DNA from: an uncultured Clostridia bacterium
GTDB lineage: Bacteria; Bacillota; Clostridia; Christensenellales; Borkfalkiaceae
Direction of reading: 5' to 3'
Length of the DNA: 5,915 nt
NCBI GenBank assembly: GCA_947581885.1
Contig: CANPWF010000112.1
Span: forward strand, 1-5,915
The notes beneath the pieces were generated by a model, which did not search any database, had not been told where the DNA came from, and saw only the letters and a list, made by a program, of their open reading frames with translations. The position numbers and the translations under genes are program-made. Of this stretch, positions 1-5,877 are shown in pieces. The stretch's first letter is position 1, and every line of letters starts with the position of its first letter.

Positions 1-1209
1 CCCGCTCTTCTCTCCCCCGAGAGAGGCAATGAGTTCCACCGTCATGCGCTCGGTCTCGCGGCTCGCGGTGCCGTTGCCGATCGCAATATGCTTCACCCCA
101 TGTTTTTTGATGAGGAAGGAGAGCTTGGCGATGCACTCCGCCTTCTGCCTTTTGCCGTGCGTGGGATAGACGACCGCCGTATCGAGCACCTTGCCCGTGC
201 CGTCGACGACGGCGACCTTGCACCCCATCCTGTACCCGGGGTCGAGCCCCATCGTCACCGCACCCTTGACGGGCGGTTGCATCAGAAGGGGCTTTAAGTT
301 GAGAGCGAACTGCCCGATCGCCCCTTCCGCCGCCTGTTCGGTGAGCGAGGAACGGATCTCCCGTTCGAGGCTGGGTTCGATGAGGCGGTCGTACGCGTCC
401 TCACAACAGGTACGGATGAAGGCGGACGAAGCGCAGGCGGGGCGTTTCACCATGGCGCGGTAGCAAAATTCGAGGGCGAAATCGTGGGGGATCTCCACCG
501 AAACTTTGAGCGCACCCTCCCGTTCCCCGCGGTCGACGGCGAGCACCTGATGCCCCGCGATCGCATGGACGGGCGAGGAGAAATTGCAATAGGTGCGGTA
601 CACCCCCTCTTCCGCCGCCTTGTCCGCCGCAGTCGAACGGATACTTCCGCGGTTGATGCAGAATCCCCGCAGGGCACTGCGGAGGGAAGCGTCGTCCGAA
701 ATGCGTTCGGCGATGATATCCCCCGCCCCCGCAAGCGCGTCCTCCGCCGTCTTCACCCCCTTTCCGGGATCGACGAACTTTCTCGCCGCCTCGATGGGAA
801 GAGGACAACCGCTCTCCTGCGCAAAGAGAAGATCGGCAAGGGGTTCCAACCCCTTTTCTTTGGCGACCGTCGCACGGGTGCGGCGTTTCTGTTTGTAGGG
901 GCGATACAGGTCCTCGACTTCGGCGAGCGTTATGGCAGCGTCGATGGCGGAAGAGAGTTCTTCCGTGAGCTTGCCCTGCCCGTCGATGCTCCGCTTCACC
1001 TCTTCCCGCCGCTTATCGAGCCCGCGGAGATATTCGAGACGGTCGGCGATCGCGCGGATGGTCTGGTCGTCCGTGGAGCCGTGCATCTCCTTCCTGTACC
1101 GTGCGATGAAGGGAACGGTGTTCCCCTCGTCGAGAAGGGCCACGATGTTTTTGATGTGTTCTTCGCTCTTTTGGTATTCCTTTACGAGAATGCCGATATT
1201 ATCCGACAT
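1..1209 (-). CDS. tex: Tex-family S1 RNA-binding transcription accessory protein (N-terminal part, cut by window edge)
   Basis: Reading the minus strand from the ATG at 1209-1207 gives 403 codons with no stop, running off the window at base 1. Tex proteins are usually about 720-780 residues, so a little over half is present. Visible are the Tex N-terminal helical region (residues 24-40, ALLDEGNTVPFIARYRK; 96-107, AEVEDLYRPYKQ) and the start of the YqgF/RNase H-like domain (GLDPGYRMGCKVAVVD at 321-336, IGNGTASRETE at 377-387). The helix-hairpin-helix and S1 domains would lie beyond the window. Tex is a cytoplasmic nucleic-acid-binding protein linked to transcription; its exact biochemical role is not settled. 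The start is supported by GGTGAGG/GAGGAAGG just upstream and a matching promoter. One oddity is methionine at residue 328, where I expect threonine in the DPGxRTG motif. The gene is divergent from holA. Confidence 0.95.
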   Translation of the reverse strand, partial: MSDNIGILVKEYQKSEEHIKNIVALLDEGNTVPFIARYRKEMHGSTDDQTIRAIADRLEYLRGLDKRREEVKRSIDGQGKLTEELSSAIDAAITLAEVEDLYRPYKQKRRTRATVAKEKGLEPLADLLFAQESGCPLPIEAARKFVDPGKGVKTAEDALAGAGDIIAERISDDASLRSALRGFCINRGSIRSTAADKAAEEGVYRTYCNFSSPVHAIAGHQVLAVDRGEREGALKVSVEIPHDFALEFCYRAMVKRPACASSAFIRTCCEDAYDRLIEPSLEREIRSSLTEQAAEGAIGQFALNLKPLLMQPPVKGAVTMGLDPGYRMGCKVAVVDGTGKVLDTAVVYPTHGKRQKAECIAKLSFLIKKHGVKHIAIGNGTASRETERMTVELIASLGGEKSG

Positions 1210-1236
1210 AGCCTTCCTCACCGATGATTTTCCTCT

Positions 1237-1265
1237 ATTTTACCATAATCTCCCTCGCTTTTCAA
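1237..1265 (-). promoter_or_regulatory. Sigma-A promoter for tex
   Basis: On the minus strand a TTGAAA -35 box (1265-1260) is followed by a 17-bp spacer and TAAAAT (1242-1237). TG at the extended -10 position gives TGGTAAAAT. Transcription should begin near 1230, leaving a leader of about 20 nt that contains the purine-rich ribosome binding site before the tex ATG. The call rests on match to consensus and placement. Confidence 0.8.
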
Positions 1266-1305
1266 GGATTTCGGCGGAATTTCCCCGCCAAAGCATTTAA
1301 GCGGC

Positions 1306-1334
1306 TTGAAATCTTTTTGCGGATATGGTATAAT
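1306..1334 (+). promoter_or_regulatory. Sigma-A promoter for holA, almost abutting the start codon
   Basis: TTGAAA at 1306-1311, a 17-bp spacer and a perfect TATAAT at 1329-1334 with extended -10 TG (TGGTATAAT) form a near-consensus promoter. Only nine bases separate the -10 box from the ATG at 1344. With usual initiation six or seven bases after the -10, the transcript would start at about 1341-1342, two or three bases before the start codon. The -35 and extended -10 layout matches the divergent tex promoter 40 bp away. Confidence 0.85.
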
Positions 1335-1343
1335 TCGATCGAT

Positions 1344-2321
1344 ATGAAATTTGTGGAGCTTGCGAAGAAATTAAAGGAAGGGCTCGACCCCGTCTATCTC
1401 GTCGAGGGGGAGGATGCCTATTTCCGCGAACACGCCGTCGGGATGATCCGCTCGAAGTGCTCGCTTTCCATGCCCGCCCTCAACGATATACGGGTGGACG
1501 GCGATACGTTGAAGGGAGAAAAGCTCTCCTCCTTCGTCGCCGATCTCAACGCGCTCCCCTTCCTCGACGAGAAGCGTCTCGTCCGCGCCGCGGAGTTCTA
1601 CCCCACCGAAAGGGAATGGGGAATGTTGGAACCTTACGTCAAATCCCCCTGCCCGAGCACCGTGCTCGTCATCGTGAACGGCGGGAAGAAGAAGGGTGTG
1701 GAGCTCAAAAAGAAGAACGGCATCACCTACATCGACTGTTCCAAGGAGAGCGAGGAGACCCTTTCGAAGTGGATCTTCTCCCTTCTCCGCGCGAAGAACG
1801 TCCGCATCGGCGGGGACGCGGCACTCCTCCTCGCCCGCTATTGCGGACAGGACGCTGCCCGCATGTACCGCGAGGCGGAAAAGCTCGTTCTTCTTCTCGA
1901 CAAGGGGGAAGAAATTACAGCGGAACTCATCGAAGAGAACGTCCCCAAGGATACGGAGTACAAGCTGTACGAACTCACGCAGGCGGCTTCCAAAAGGAAC
2001 TTCTCCGCCTTCTCCGAAATTCTGCACGATCTCATGGAGAAGGGCTTCGACGAATACGCCGCCCTCTCCGCTCTCGCCTCGCACTACCGCGTGCTCGTGG
2101 AGGTGACATCGTTGAAGGGGAGCGACGCGGAGGTGAGTGCTATCCTCGGCATCAAGCCGTACGCGGTGCAGAAGAACCGCGAGGCGGCACGAAGGTTGGG
2201 GCAAAGGCGGGCAGAAGAGCTCTTTCAAACCGTGTACGCCCTTGCCGCGGACGCTCGCAGCGGGGGAATGAGCAAGACGGGCGCACTCGACGCTGCGATC
2301 GCGGAAATTTTCTTCGGATAG
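1344..2321 (+). CDS. holA: DNA polymerase III subunit delta (HolA), clamp loader
   Basis: The product is 325 residues, close to the roughly 330-345 usual for HolA. Delta is the clamp-loader subunit that opens the beta sliding clamp during chromosome replication. Family features seen: an N-terminal PVYLVEGEDAYFREHAV segment (residues 16-32), LPFLDEKRLVRAAEF (71-85, the clamp-contact region), a middle region ending EYKLYELTQAASKRNF (205-220), and a C-terminal collar domain with DEYAALSALASHYRVL (236-251) and IKPYAVQKNREAARRL (270-285). The frame is open back to 1224, but the 40 extra residues read through the promoter and look unlike the family, so ATG 1344 is chosen. No Shine-Dalgarno precedes it; the bases before the ATG are the promoter itself, so the mRNA is probably leaderless. 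It is divergent from tex and 101 bases upstream of cdaA, which has its own promoter. Confidence 0.93.
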   Translation: MKFVELAKKLKEGLDPVYLVEGEDAYFREHAVGMIRSKCSLSMPALNDIRVDGDTLKGEKLSSFVADLNALPFLDEKRLVRAAEFYPTEREWGMLEPYVKSPCPSTVLVIVNGGKKKGVELKKKNGITYIDCSKESEETLSKWIFSLLRAKNVRIGGDAALLLARYCGQDAARMYREAEKLVLLLDKGEEITAELIEENVPKDTEYKLYELTQAASKRNFSAFSEILHDLMEKGFDEYAALSALASHYRVLVEVTSLKGSDAEVSAILGIKPYAVQKNREAARRLGQRRAEELFQTVYALAADARSGGMSKTGALDAAIAEIFFG

Positions 2322-2337
2322 CGCAAAATAGGAAGAA

Positions 2338-2364
2338 GGGAGAAAAATCACTTTCCTTTTTCCC
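2338..2364 (+). terminator. Imperfect A/T-rich inverted repeat after holA, possible weak terminator
   Basis: GGGAGAAAAA can pair with TTTTTCCC across a nine-base loop, with one bulged A. The stem is weak and is not followed by a clear run of T, so it may only attenuate transcription from holA. Its 3' side overlaps the probable -35 region of the cdaA promoter. Confidence 0.3.
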
Positions 2365-2380
2365 GCAAATCCGTTATAAT
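2352..2380 (+). promoter_or_regulatory. Probable sigma-A promoter for the cdaA operon
   Basis: A perfect TATAAT lies at 2375-2380. The best -35 at 17-bp spacing is TTTCCT (2352-2357), which matches consensus poorly, and there is no extended -10 TG. Initiation would be near 2387, giving a leader of about 35 nt, too short for a c-di-AMP (ydaO-type) riboswitch. The weak -35 suggests a modest promoter or one needing an activator. Confidence 0.6.
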
Positions 2381-2395
2381 GTGGAAAAAAGCTGT

Positions 2396-2417
2396 TTACG
2401 GCACGTAAGATAAGGAG
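2396..2417 (+). promoter_or_regulatory. Small hairpin next to the cdaA ribosome binding site
   Basis: TTACG-GCA-CGTAA (2396-2408) is a perfect 5-bp inverted repeat with a three-base loop. It ends three bases before the strong Shine-Dalgarno AAGGAG (2412-2417), which is five bases from the cdaA ATG at 2423. The ribosome binding site clearly supports the start. The hairpin is too small for a firm regulatory claim. Confidence 0.5.
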
Positions 2418-2422
2418 AAACC

Positions 2423-3250
2423 ATGCGCACACCCGCCTCTGTATGGGAATCGATCAAGGGAGTTTTCCTCTCCTTCGACTATGTATTTATTCCCGTATGT
2501 ATCCTCTTGTTCTGCCTCGTATACGGCGTTATCAAGACGCTGTGCGAGAACAACGCCAAGCGGCTCATCCCTCTGTATGTGCTGCTCCTCTTTGCCATGG
2601 GCGCGATCGCCCTCTTTTCGAGCCGTTTCGGCTTGCTCGCCTACTACATCTTCGTGCTCCTGCTCTCGGTGTTCTTCCTGCTCCTTTTCAGCATGGAACT
2701 CAAACGCAGCATCTACAACGCGGGCAAGCACGTCGCGCATCATACCCAATCCCCCGCCAAGACGACGGTCGCGGGGGCGCGTGCCGAAGAGTACGTGACG
2801 GGCATCGTGAAAGCGGTGCAGAACCTCTCCAAGAACAACATCGGCGCACTCATCGTGCTCTCCAACGGCAATCTCCCGCGGGACGTGATCGACAGCGGCG
2901 TTACCCTCAACGCCCGCATTTCCTCCCAGCTCATCGAGGGGATCTTCATTCCGAAGGCACCCCTGCATGACGGGGCGATGATCGTCCTCGGCGACAAGAT
3001 CCAAGCTGCGGGGTGCTTTTTGCCCCTCACGCAGAGGGAATTCCCCAAGGACTATGGCACCCGTCACCGCGCGGGCATCGGCGTTACCGAAGTAGCGGAC
3101 GTTTCCACCATCATCGTCTCGGAGGAGACGGGCATCGTGTCCGTCGTCAAGCGGGGCGAGATCACGCGGTACGTCGATTCGGAGAATTTGAAGCGGTTCT
3201 TGCGCGACTACTATTGGAAAGAATTTAACGCGGAGGCGAAGAAGTCATGA
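2423..3250 (+). CDS. cdaA: Diadenylate cyclase CdaA (membrane-bound, c-di-AMP synthesis)
   Basis: This 275-residue protein has the normal CdaA length and order. Three hydrophobic segments at about residues 20-40, 48-66 and 70-91 anchor it in the membrane. They are followed by a charged linker and a cytoplasmic DAC (DisA_N) domain at about 120-250. Catalytic motifs are present: PLHDGAMIV (180-188, with DGA at 183-185) and GTRHRAGIG (212-220, with RHR at 214-216). The enzyme joins two ATP into cyclic di-AMP, which in Firmicutes controls potassium and osmolyte balance and wall homeostasis. The usual RHRAA reads RHRAG here; the catalytic RHR is intact. The stop overlaps the next small ORF by ATGA. 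In most Firmicutes cdaR and glmM follow; here a 35-codon ORF, a DUF1015 gene and aspartokinase follow instead. Confidence 0.95.
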   Translation: MRTPASVWESIKGVFLSFDYVFIPVCILLFCLVYGVIKTLCENNAKRLIPLYVLLLFAMGAIALFSSRFGLLAYYIFVLLLSVFFLLLFSMELKRSIYNAGKHVAHHTQSPAKTTVAGARAEEYVTGIVKAVQNLSKNNIGALIVLSNGNLPRDVIDSGVTLNARISSQLIEGIFIPKAPLHDGAMIVLGDKIQAAGCFLPLTQREFPKDYGTRHRAGIGVTEVADVSTIIVSEETGIVSVVKRGEITRYVDSENLKRFLRDYYWKEFNAEAKKS

Positions 3251-3354
3251 AATTCTTTCAGTTCCTCGGAAAGCTGTTCACCAACCATATCCTTCTGAAA
3301 CTGCTCGCCGCGTGCGTGGCGGTCGGATGCACCGTCATCCTGTTCGCGCTATGA
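3247..3354 (+). CDS. 35-residue single-pass membrane peptide, candidate reduced CdaR anchor
   Basis: The ORF starts inside the cdaA stop (ATGA, 3247-3250) and ends inside the start of the next gene (ATGA, 3351-3354), so it fills the gap exactly. GGAGG at 3232-3236, ten bases upstream, is a suitable ribosome binding site. The peptide begins MKFFQFLGKLFTNHILLKL with basic residues at 2, 9 and 18, then is hydrophobic to the end (AACVAVGCTVILFAL): one membrane helix with a cytoplasmic N-terminus predicted by the positive-inside rule. Its LFTNxxLLKLLA pattern resembles the N-terminal anchor of CdaR (YbbR) proteins, normally encoded here and several hundred residues long with repeated extracytoplasmic YbbR domains. 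None of those domains is present. It could be a minimal CdaA partner, a relic, or a coupling ORF. Translation is likely; function and CdaR ancestry are inferred. Confidence 0.65.
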   Translation: MKFFQFLGKLFTNHILLKLLAACVAVGCTVILFAL

Positions 3355-4514
3355 AACACTGCCTGCGCGTCCCCCGCATCTTCATCCCCCGCGGGAACAT
3401 GGCGGCGTTCTCCGTCGTCGCCTGCGATCAGTTCACGTCCGATCGGGCGTATTGGGAACGCGTCCGCAAGAAAGCGGGCGATATCTCCGCGCTCGATTTT
3501 ATTCTGCCCGAAGTGTATTTGGGCGAAGAGGACGAGGAGCGGGCGAAGGCGGCGCACGAGTGCATGTACCGCGCCCTCGAAGAGGATCGGCTCGAAAAGT
3601 TGGTACGGGGGTGCGTTCTCACCAAACGCTACTTAAAAGCGGGGGTGCGGCAGGGCATTCTCGCCGCGATCGACCTCGAAGCGTATACGTCCGAATACGG
3701 GGTCAGCTCCCCCATCCGCTCGTCCGAAGAGGTCGTCCCCTCCCGCCTTCCGCCGCGCGTTGCGATGCGCCGCGGTGCCATTCTCGAATTCCCCCACGCC
3801 GTCCTCTTCTATAAGGACAAGAAAAATAAGATCGCCCGCATTTTGGAGGACGAGGACCTTGAACAGCTGTACGATTTCGAGCTCATGGAGGGCGGCGGCC
3901 GCGTGACGGGGCACTTCATCCCGCAGGACCTCGCGGAGTACGTGCTCGACGCGATGCAGACGAAGGGCGAGCCCTGCCTCGCCGTTGCGGACGGCAACCA
4001 TTCCGTCGCCGCGGCAAAGGCGTATTGGGAGGAGATCAAGCCCTCTCTCTCCCTCGTGGATCAGCTCAATCACCCCGCGCGGTTCATGCTCGTCGAACTC
4101 GAAAATATCTACGACGAAGCCGTTATTTTCCACCCCATCCATCGGATTTTGAAGGGAGTGGACCGGGAAACGGCGATCGATTTCATCACCGCTTCCGTCC
4201 GTTGCAAGCGGGAAGGGGCACTCCTCTATCCCGCTCTGCATGCGGGCGGCGAAGGGGTGAAGAAAATCGACGATCTCCTCGAAACGTATGTCCGCCAAAA
4301 CGGCGGGAGCATCGACTATATCCATGGGGAACAGGAGCTCGCCGCGCTCGCGAAGGACGAAAACAGCGTCGGCATCGTGCTCAAAGCCATCGAAAAGGAC
4401 GACTTCTTCGACGAACTCAAAGGCGGGCACAACTTCCCCAAAAAGACGTTTTCGCTCGGCGAAGGCAAGGAGAAACGGTATTATCTCGAGGGCAGAGAGA
4501 TCAGTTATGATTAA
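3351..4514 (+). CDS. DUF1015 family protein (COG4198-like), function unproven
   Basis: This is a 387-residue soluble protein with no signal peptide or membrane segment. Recognisable DUF1015 landmarks are SVVACDQFTSDRAYWE (21-36), PCLAVADGNHSVAAAKAYWE (208-227), HPARFMLVELENIYDEAVIF (241-260) followed by HPIHRIL (261-267), and a C-terminal PKKTFSLGEGKEKRYYLEGR (363-382). The family is conserved in bacteria, often near serine-biosynthesis genes in Clostridia. Many members carry ADGHHRY where this one has ADGNHS. That loop recalls the DGHTR motif of ParB-like free-serine kinases, so a small-molecule kinase or nucleotide-binding role is possible but unproven. ATG 3351 is chosen because it overlaps the preceding stop and begins just ahead of the family homology. 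Starts at 3312 (GTG) and 3327 would add residues in the micro-ORF region. No strong Shine-Dalgarno is seen, so translation is probably coupled. It overlaps lysC by eight bases. Confidence 0.88.
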   Translation: MKHCLRVPRIFIPRGNMAAFSVVACDQFTSDRAYWERVRKKAGDISALDFILPEVYLGEEDEERAKAAHECMYRALEEDRLEKLVRGCVLTKRYLKAGVRQGILAAIDLEAYTSEYGVSSPIRSSEEVVPSRLPPRVAMRRGAILEFPHAVLFYKDKKNKIARILEDEDLEQLYDFELMEGGGRVTGHFIPQDLAEYVLDAMQTKGEPCLAVADGNHSVAAAKAYWEEIKPSLSLVDQLNHPARFMLVELENIYDEAVIFHPIHRILKGVDRETAIDFITASVRCKREGALLYPALHAGGEGVKKIDDLLETYVRQNGGSIDYIHGEQELAALAKDENSVGIVLKAIEKDDFFDELKGGHNFPKKTFSLGEGKEKRYYLEGREISYD

Positions 4515-5829
4515 GGTTTGCAAATTCGGCGGCACGTCGATGGCGGACGGAACGACCATGCTCCGCGTCCGCGACATCGTCCGCTCGGATGCGGCGAGGC
4601 GGTTTATCGTCGTCTCCGCGCCCGGCAAACGGTACAGCGGCGACAACAAGATCACCGACCTGCTGTATGAAACTGCCCGCGATGTCGAAAAGACGGGGCA
4701 TGTGGGCGAGGCGTTCGAAAAGGTGTGCGCCCGCTTCTGCTCCACCGTGCGCGAACTCGGGCTCGGCTTCCCCATCGAAGAGGTGCTTTCTGCTACAAGG
4801 GAAGAGATCGAGCAAAACAAAAGCGAAGATTTCACTGCGTCTCGGGGGGAATATCTCGCCGCACGCGTCACCGCCGCCATGCTCGGCGCGGCGTTTGTGG
4901 ACGCTCGCGACACCATAAAATTCGACGAAAACGGCAAATTGGACGCGGAAAAGACGTATTCCCTCTTGAAAGACGCTCTTCTCTCGCACGACAGGGCCGT
5001 GCTTGCGGGCTTTTACGGCTCAATGCCGAACGGGGAGATCAGGACGTTCTCCCGCGGGGGAAGCGATATTTCGGGGGCGATCGCCGCGCGTGCCGTGCTC
5101 GCCGATGTCTACGAGAATTGGACGGACGTTTCGGGCTTCCTCGCCTGCGATCCCCGCATCGTCCCGAGCCCCGCGGGCATCCGTACCCTCTCGTATAAGG
5201 AACTGCGCGAGCTCTCGTACATGGGCGCGAACGTGTTGCACAGCGAGTCCATCTTCCCCGTGCGCGAGGCGAATATCCCCATCCATATCAAGAACACCTT
5301 CCGTCCCGAGGACGAGGGGACGGAGATCGTCCCGCCCGAACAGTACCGCTTCGGCGGCAACGTCGTCACGGGCATTGCGGGGAAGAAGAACTTCACCGTC
5401 ATCTTCCTTGAAAAATCCCTCATGAACTCCGAAGTCGGGTTCGCCTACCGCGCCCTCGCCTGCTTCATGAAATACGGCGTAAACTTCGAACATATCCCCT
5501 CGGGGATCGACACGATGTCCTTCGTCATCGATGGCGAAGAGCTCAAAGAGGGCGTTCTCGACAGGCTCGTCGAGGATATCCGCGCCGCCGTCTCGCCCGA
5601 CAGCATCCGCGTGTTCGACGACGTTGCCCTGCTCGCCGTCGTGGGACACGGCATGACGAAAAGCGTCGGTACCTCCGCCCGCCTCTTCGACGCGATCGCG
5701 AACGCGGGTGTCAACGTGCGCATGATCGATCAGGGCTCCTCCGAGCTCAACATCATCGTCGGGGTCGACAACGGCAGCTACGAGCGCACCGTCCGCGCCG
5801 TCTACGAGGAGTTCTTCAAACACCATTAA
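4507..5829 (+). CDS. lysC: Aspartate kinase (aspartokinase) with two ACT domains
   Basis: This 440-residue cytoplasmic enzyme phosphorylates aspartate, the first step to lysine, diaminopimelate, threonine and methionine. The kinase domain carries KFGGTS (6-11), SRGE (112-115), FSRGGSDISG (181-190), WTDVSG (205-210) and DPRIV (215-219). Two ACT domains follow at about 288-345 and 375-435; the second ends with the MIDQGSSELNIIVGV pattern (406-420), typical of ACT-regulated aspartokinases. Feedback inhibition by an end-product amino acid is expected, but which one cannot be read from the sequence. The frame is open upstream to 4288, but those 73 residues are a shadow of the DUF1015 gene, and KFGGTS must lie near the N-terminus, fixing ATG 4507. 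GAGAGA at 4495-4500 is a weak ribosome binding site and the gene overlaps its neighbour by eight bases. No lysine riboswitch is seen. The symbol is by family; paralogue identity is not established. Confidence 0.95.
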   Translation: MIKVCKFGGTSMADGTTMLRVRDIVRSDAARRFIVVSAPGKRYSGDNKITDLLYETARDVEKTGHVGEAFEKVCARFCSTVRELGLGFPIEEVLSATREEIEQNKSEDFTASRGEYLAARVTAAMLGAAFVDARDTIKFDENGKLDAEKTYSLLKDALLSHDRAVLAGFYGSMPNGEIRTFSRGGSDISGAIAARAVLADVYENWTDVSGFLACDPRIVPSPAGIRTLSYKELRELSYMGANVLHSESIFPVREANIPIHIKNTFRPEDEGTEIVPPEQYRFGGNVVTGIAGKKNFTVIFLEKSLMNSEVGFAYRALACFMKYGVNFEHIPSGIDTMSFVIDGEELKEGVLDRLVEDIRAAVSPDSIRVFDDVALLAVVGHGMTKSVGTSARLFDAIANAGVNVRMIDQGSSELNIIVGVDNGSYERTVRAVYEEFFKHH

Positions 5830-5843
5830 AAAACCCGACGCTT
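5828..5843 (+). terminator. Probable 5' arm of the operon terminator, cut by the insertion sequence
   Basis: Directly at the lysC stop comes an A-run, then CCCGACGC (5834-5841). This is the usual look of the first half of a bidirectional intrinsic terminator. The matching GCGTCGGG and T-run are absent; the insertion-sequence end begins two bases later. The other half is expected on the far side of the element, outside the window. Inferred. Confidence 0.4.
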
Positions 5844-5868
5844 TGAAGCGAACCCCAAAAGTTGGACA
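5844..5868 (-). repeat. Right terminal inverted repeat of the IS
   Basis: This 25-bp tract begins TGAAGCG at the outer edge and ends GTTGGACA inside. IS3-family ends normally start with 5'-TG and recruit transposase OrfAB. The matching left copy lies outside the window. The three bases before it (CTT, 5841-5843) are a candidate target-site duplication. Confidence 0.75.
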
Positions 5869-5877
5869 ATAATTTAA

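Noticed and set aside
484..1227. 247-codon plus-strand open frame opposite tex
   Set aside because: The minus strand encodes an unmistakable Tex protein through the whole stretch; the plus-strand translation is a shadow with no family resemblance.
1224..1343. Upstream in-frame start for holA adding 40 residues
   Set aside because: The extension covers the promoter, has no ribosome binding site, and is not like HolA N-termini, which start close to the PVYLVEGED motif.
2387..2422. Riboswitch (c-di-AMP ydaO type) ahead of cdaA
   Set aside because: The leader predicted from the TATAAT at 2375 is only about 35 nt, far too short for that aptamer, and no conserved core is visible.
1371..2432. 353-codon minus-strand open frame over holA
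   Set aside because: It is antisense to holA, which has clear family motifs; the translation shows no domain and runs through the cdaA leader and promoter.
4288..4506. Upstream in-frame extension of aspartokinase by 73 residues
   Set aside because: It overlaps the DUF1015 coding region in another frame, is low-complexity Ser/Arg/Lys-rich, and would push KFGGTS far from the N-terminus, unlike the family.
3633..4937. 434-codon open frame on the minus strand across the DUF1015 and lysC genes
   Set aside because: It lies antisense to two clearly recognised genes, spans their junction, and has no recognisable motif. Long antisense frames are common in GC-rich genes with biased third positions.
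5839..5850. CGCT-TTGA-AGCG hairpin after lysC as a terminator
   Set aside because: The stem is only four base pairs, is not followed by a T-run, and straddles the predicted IS edge, so it is more likely an accident of the junction.
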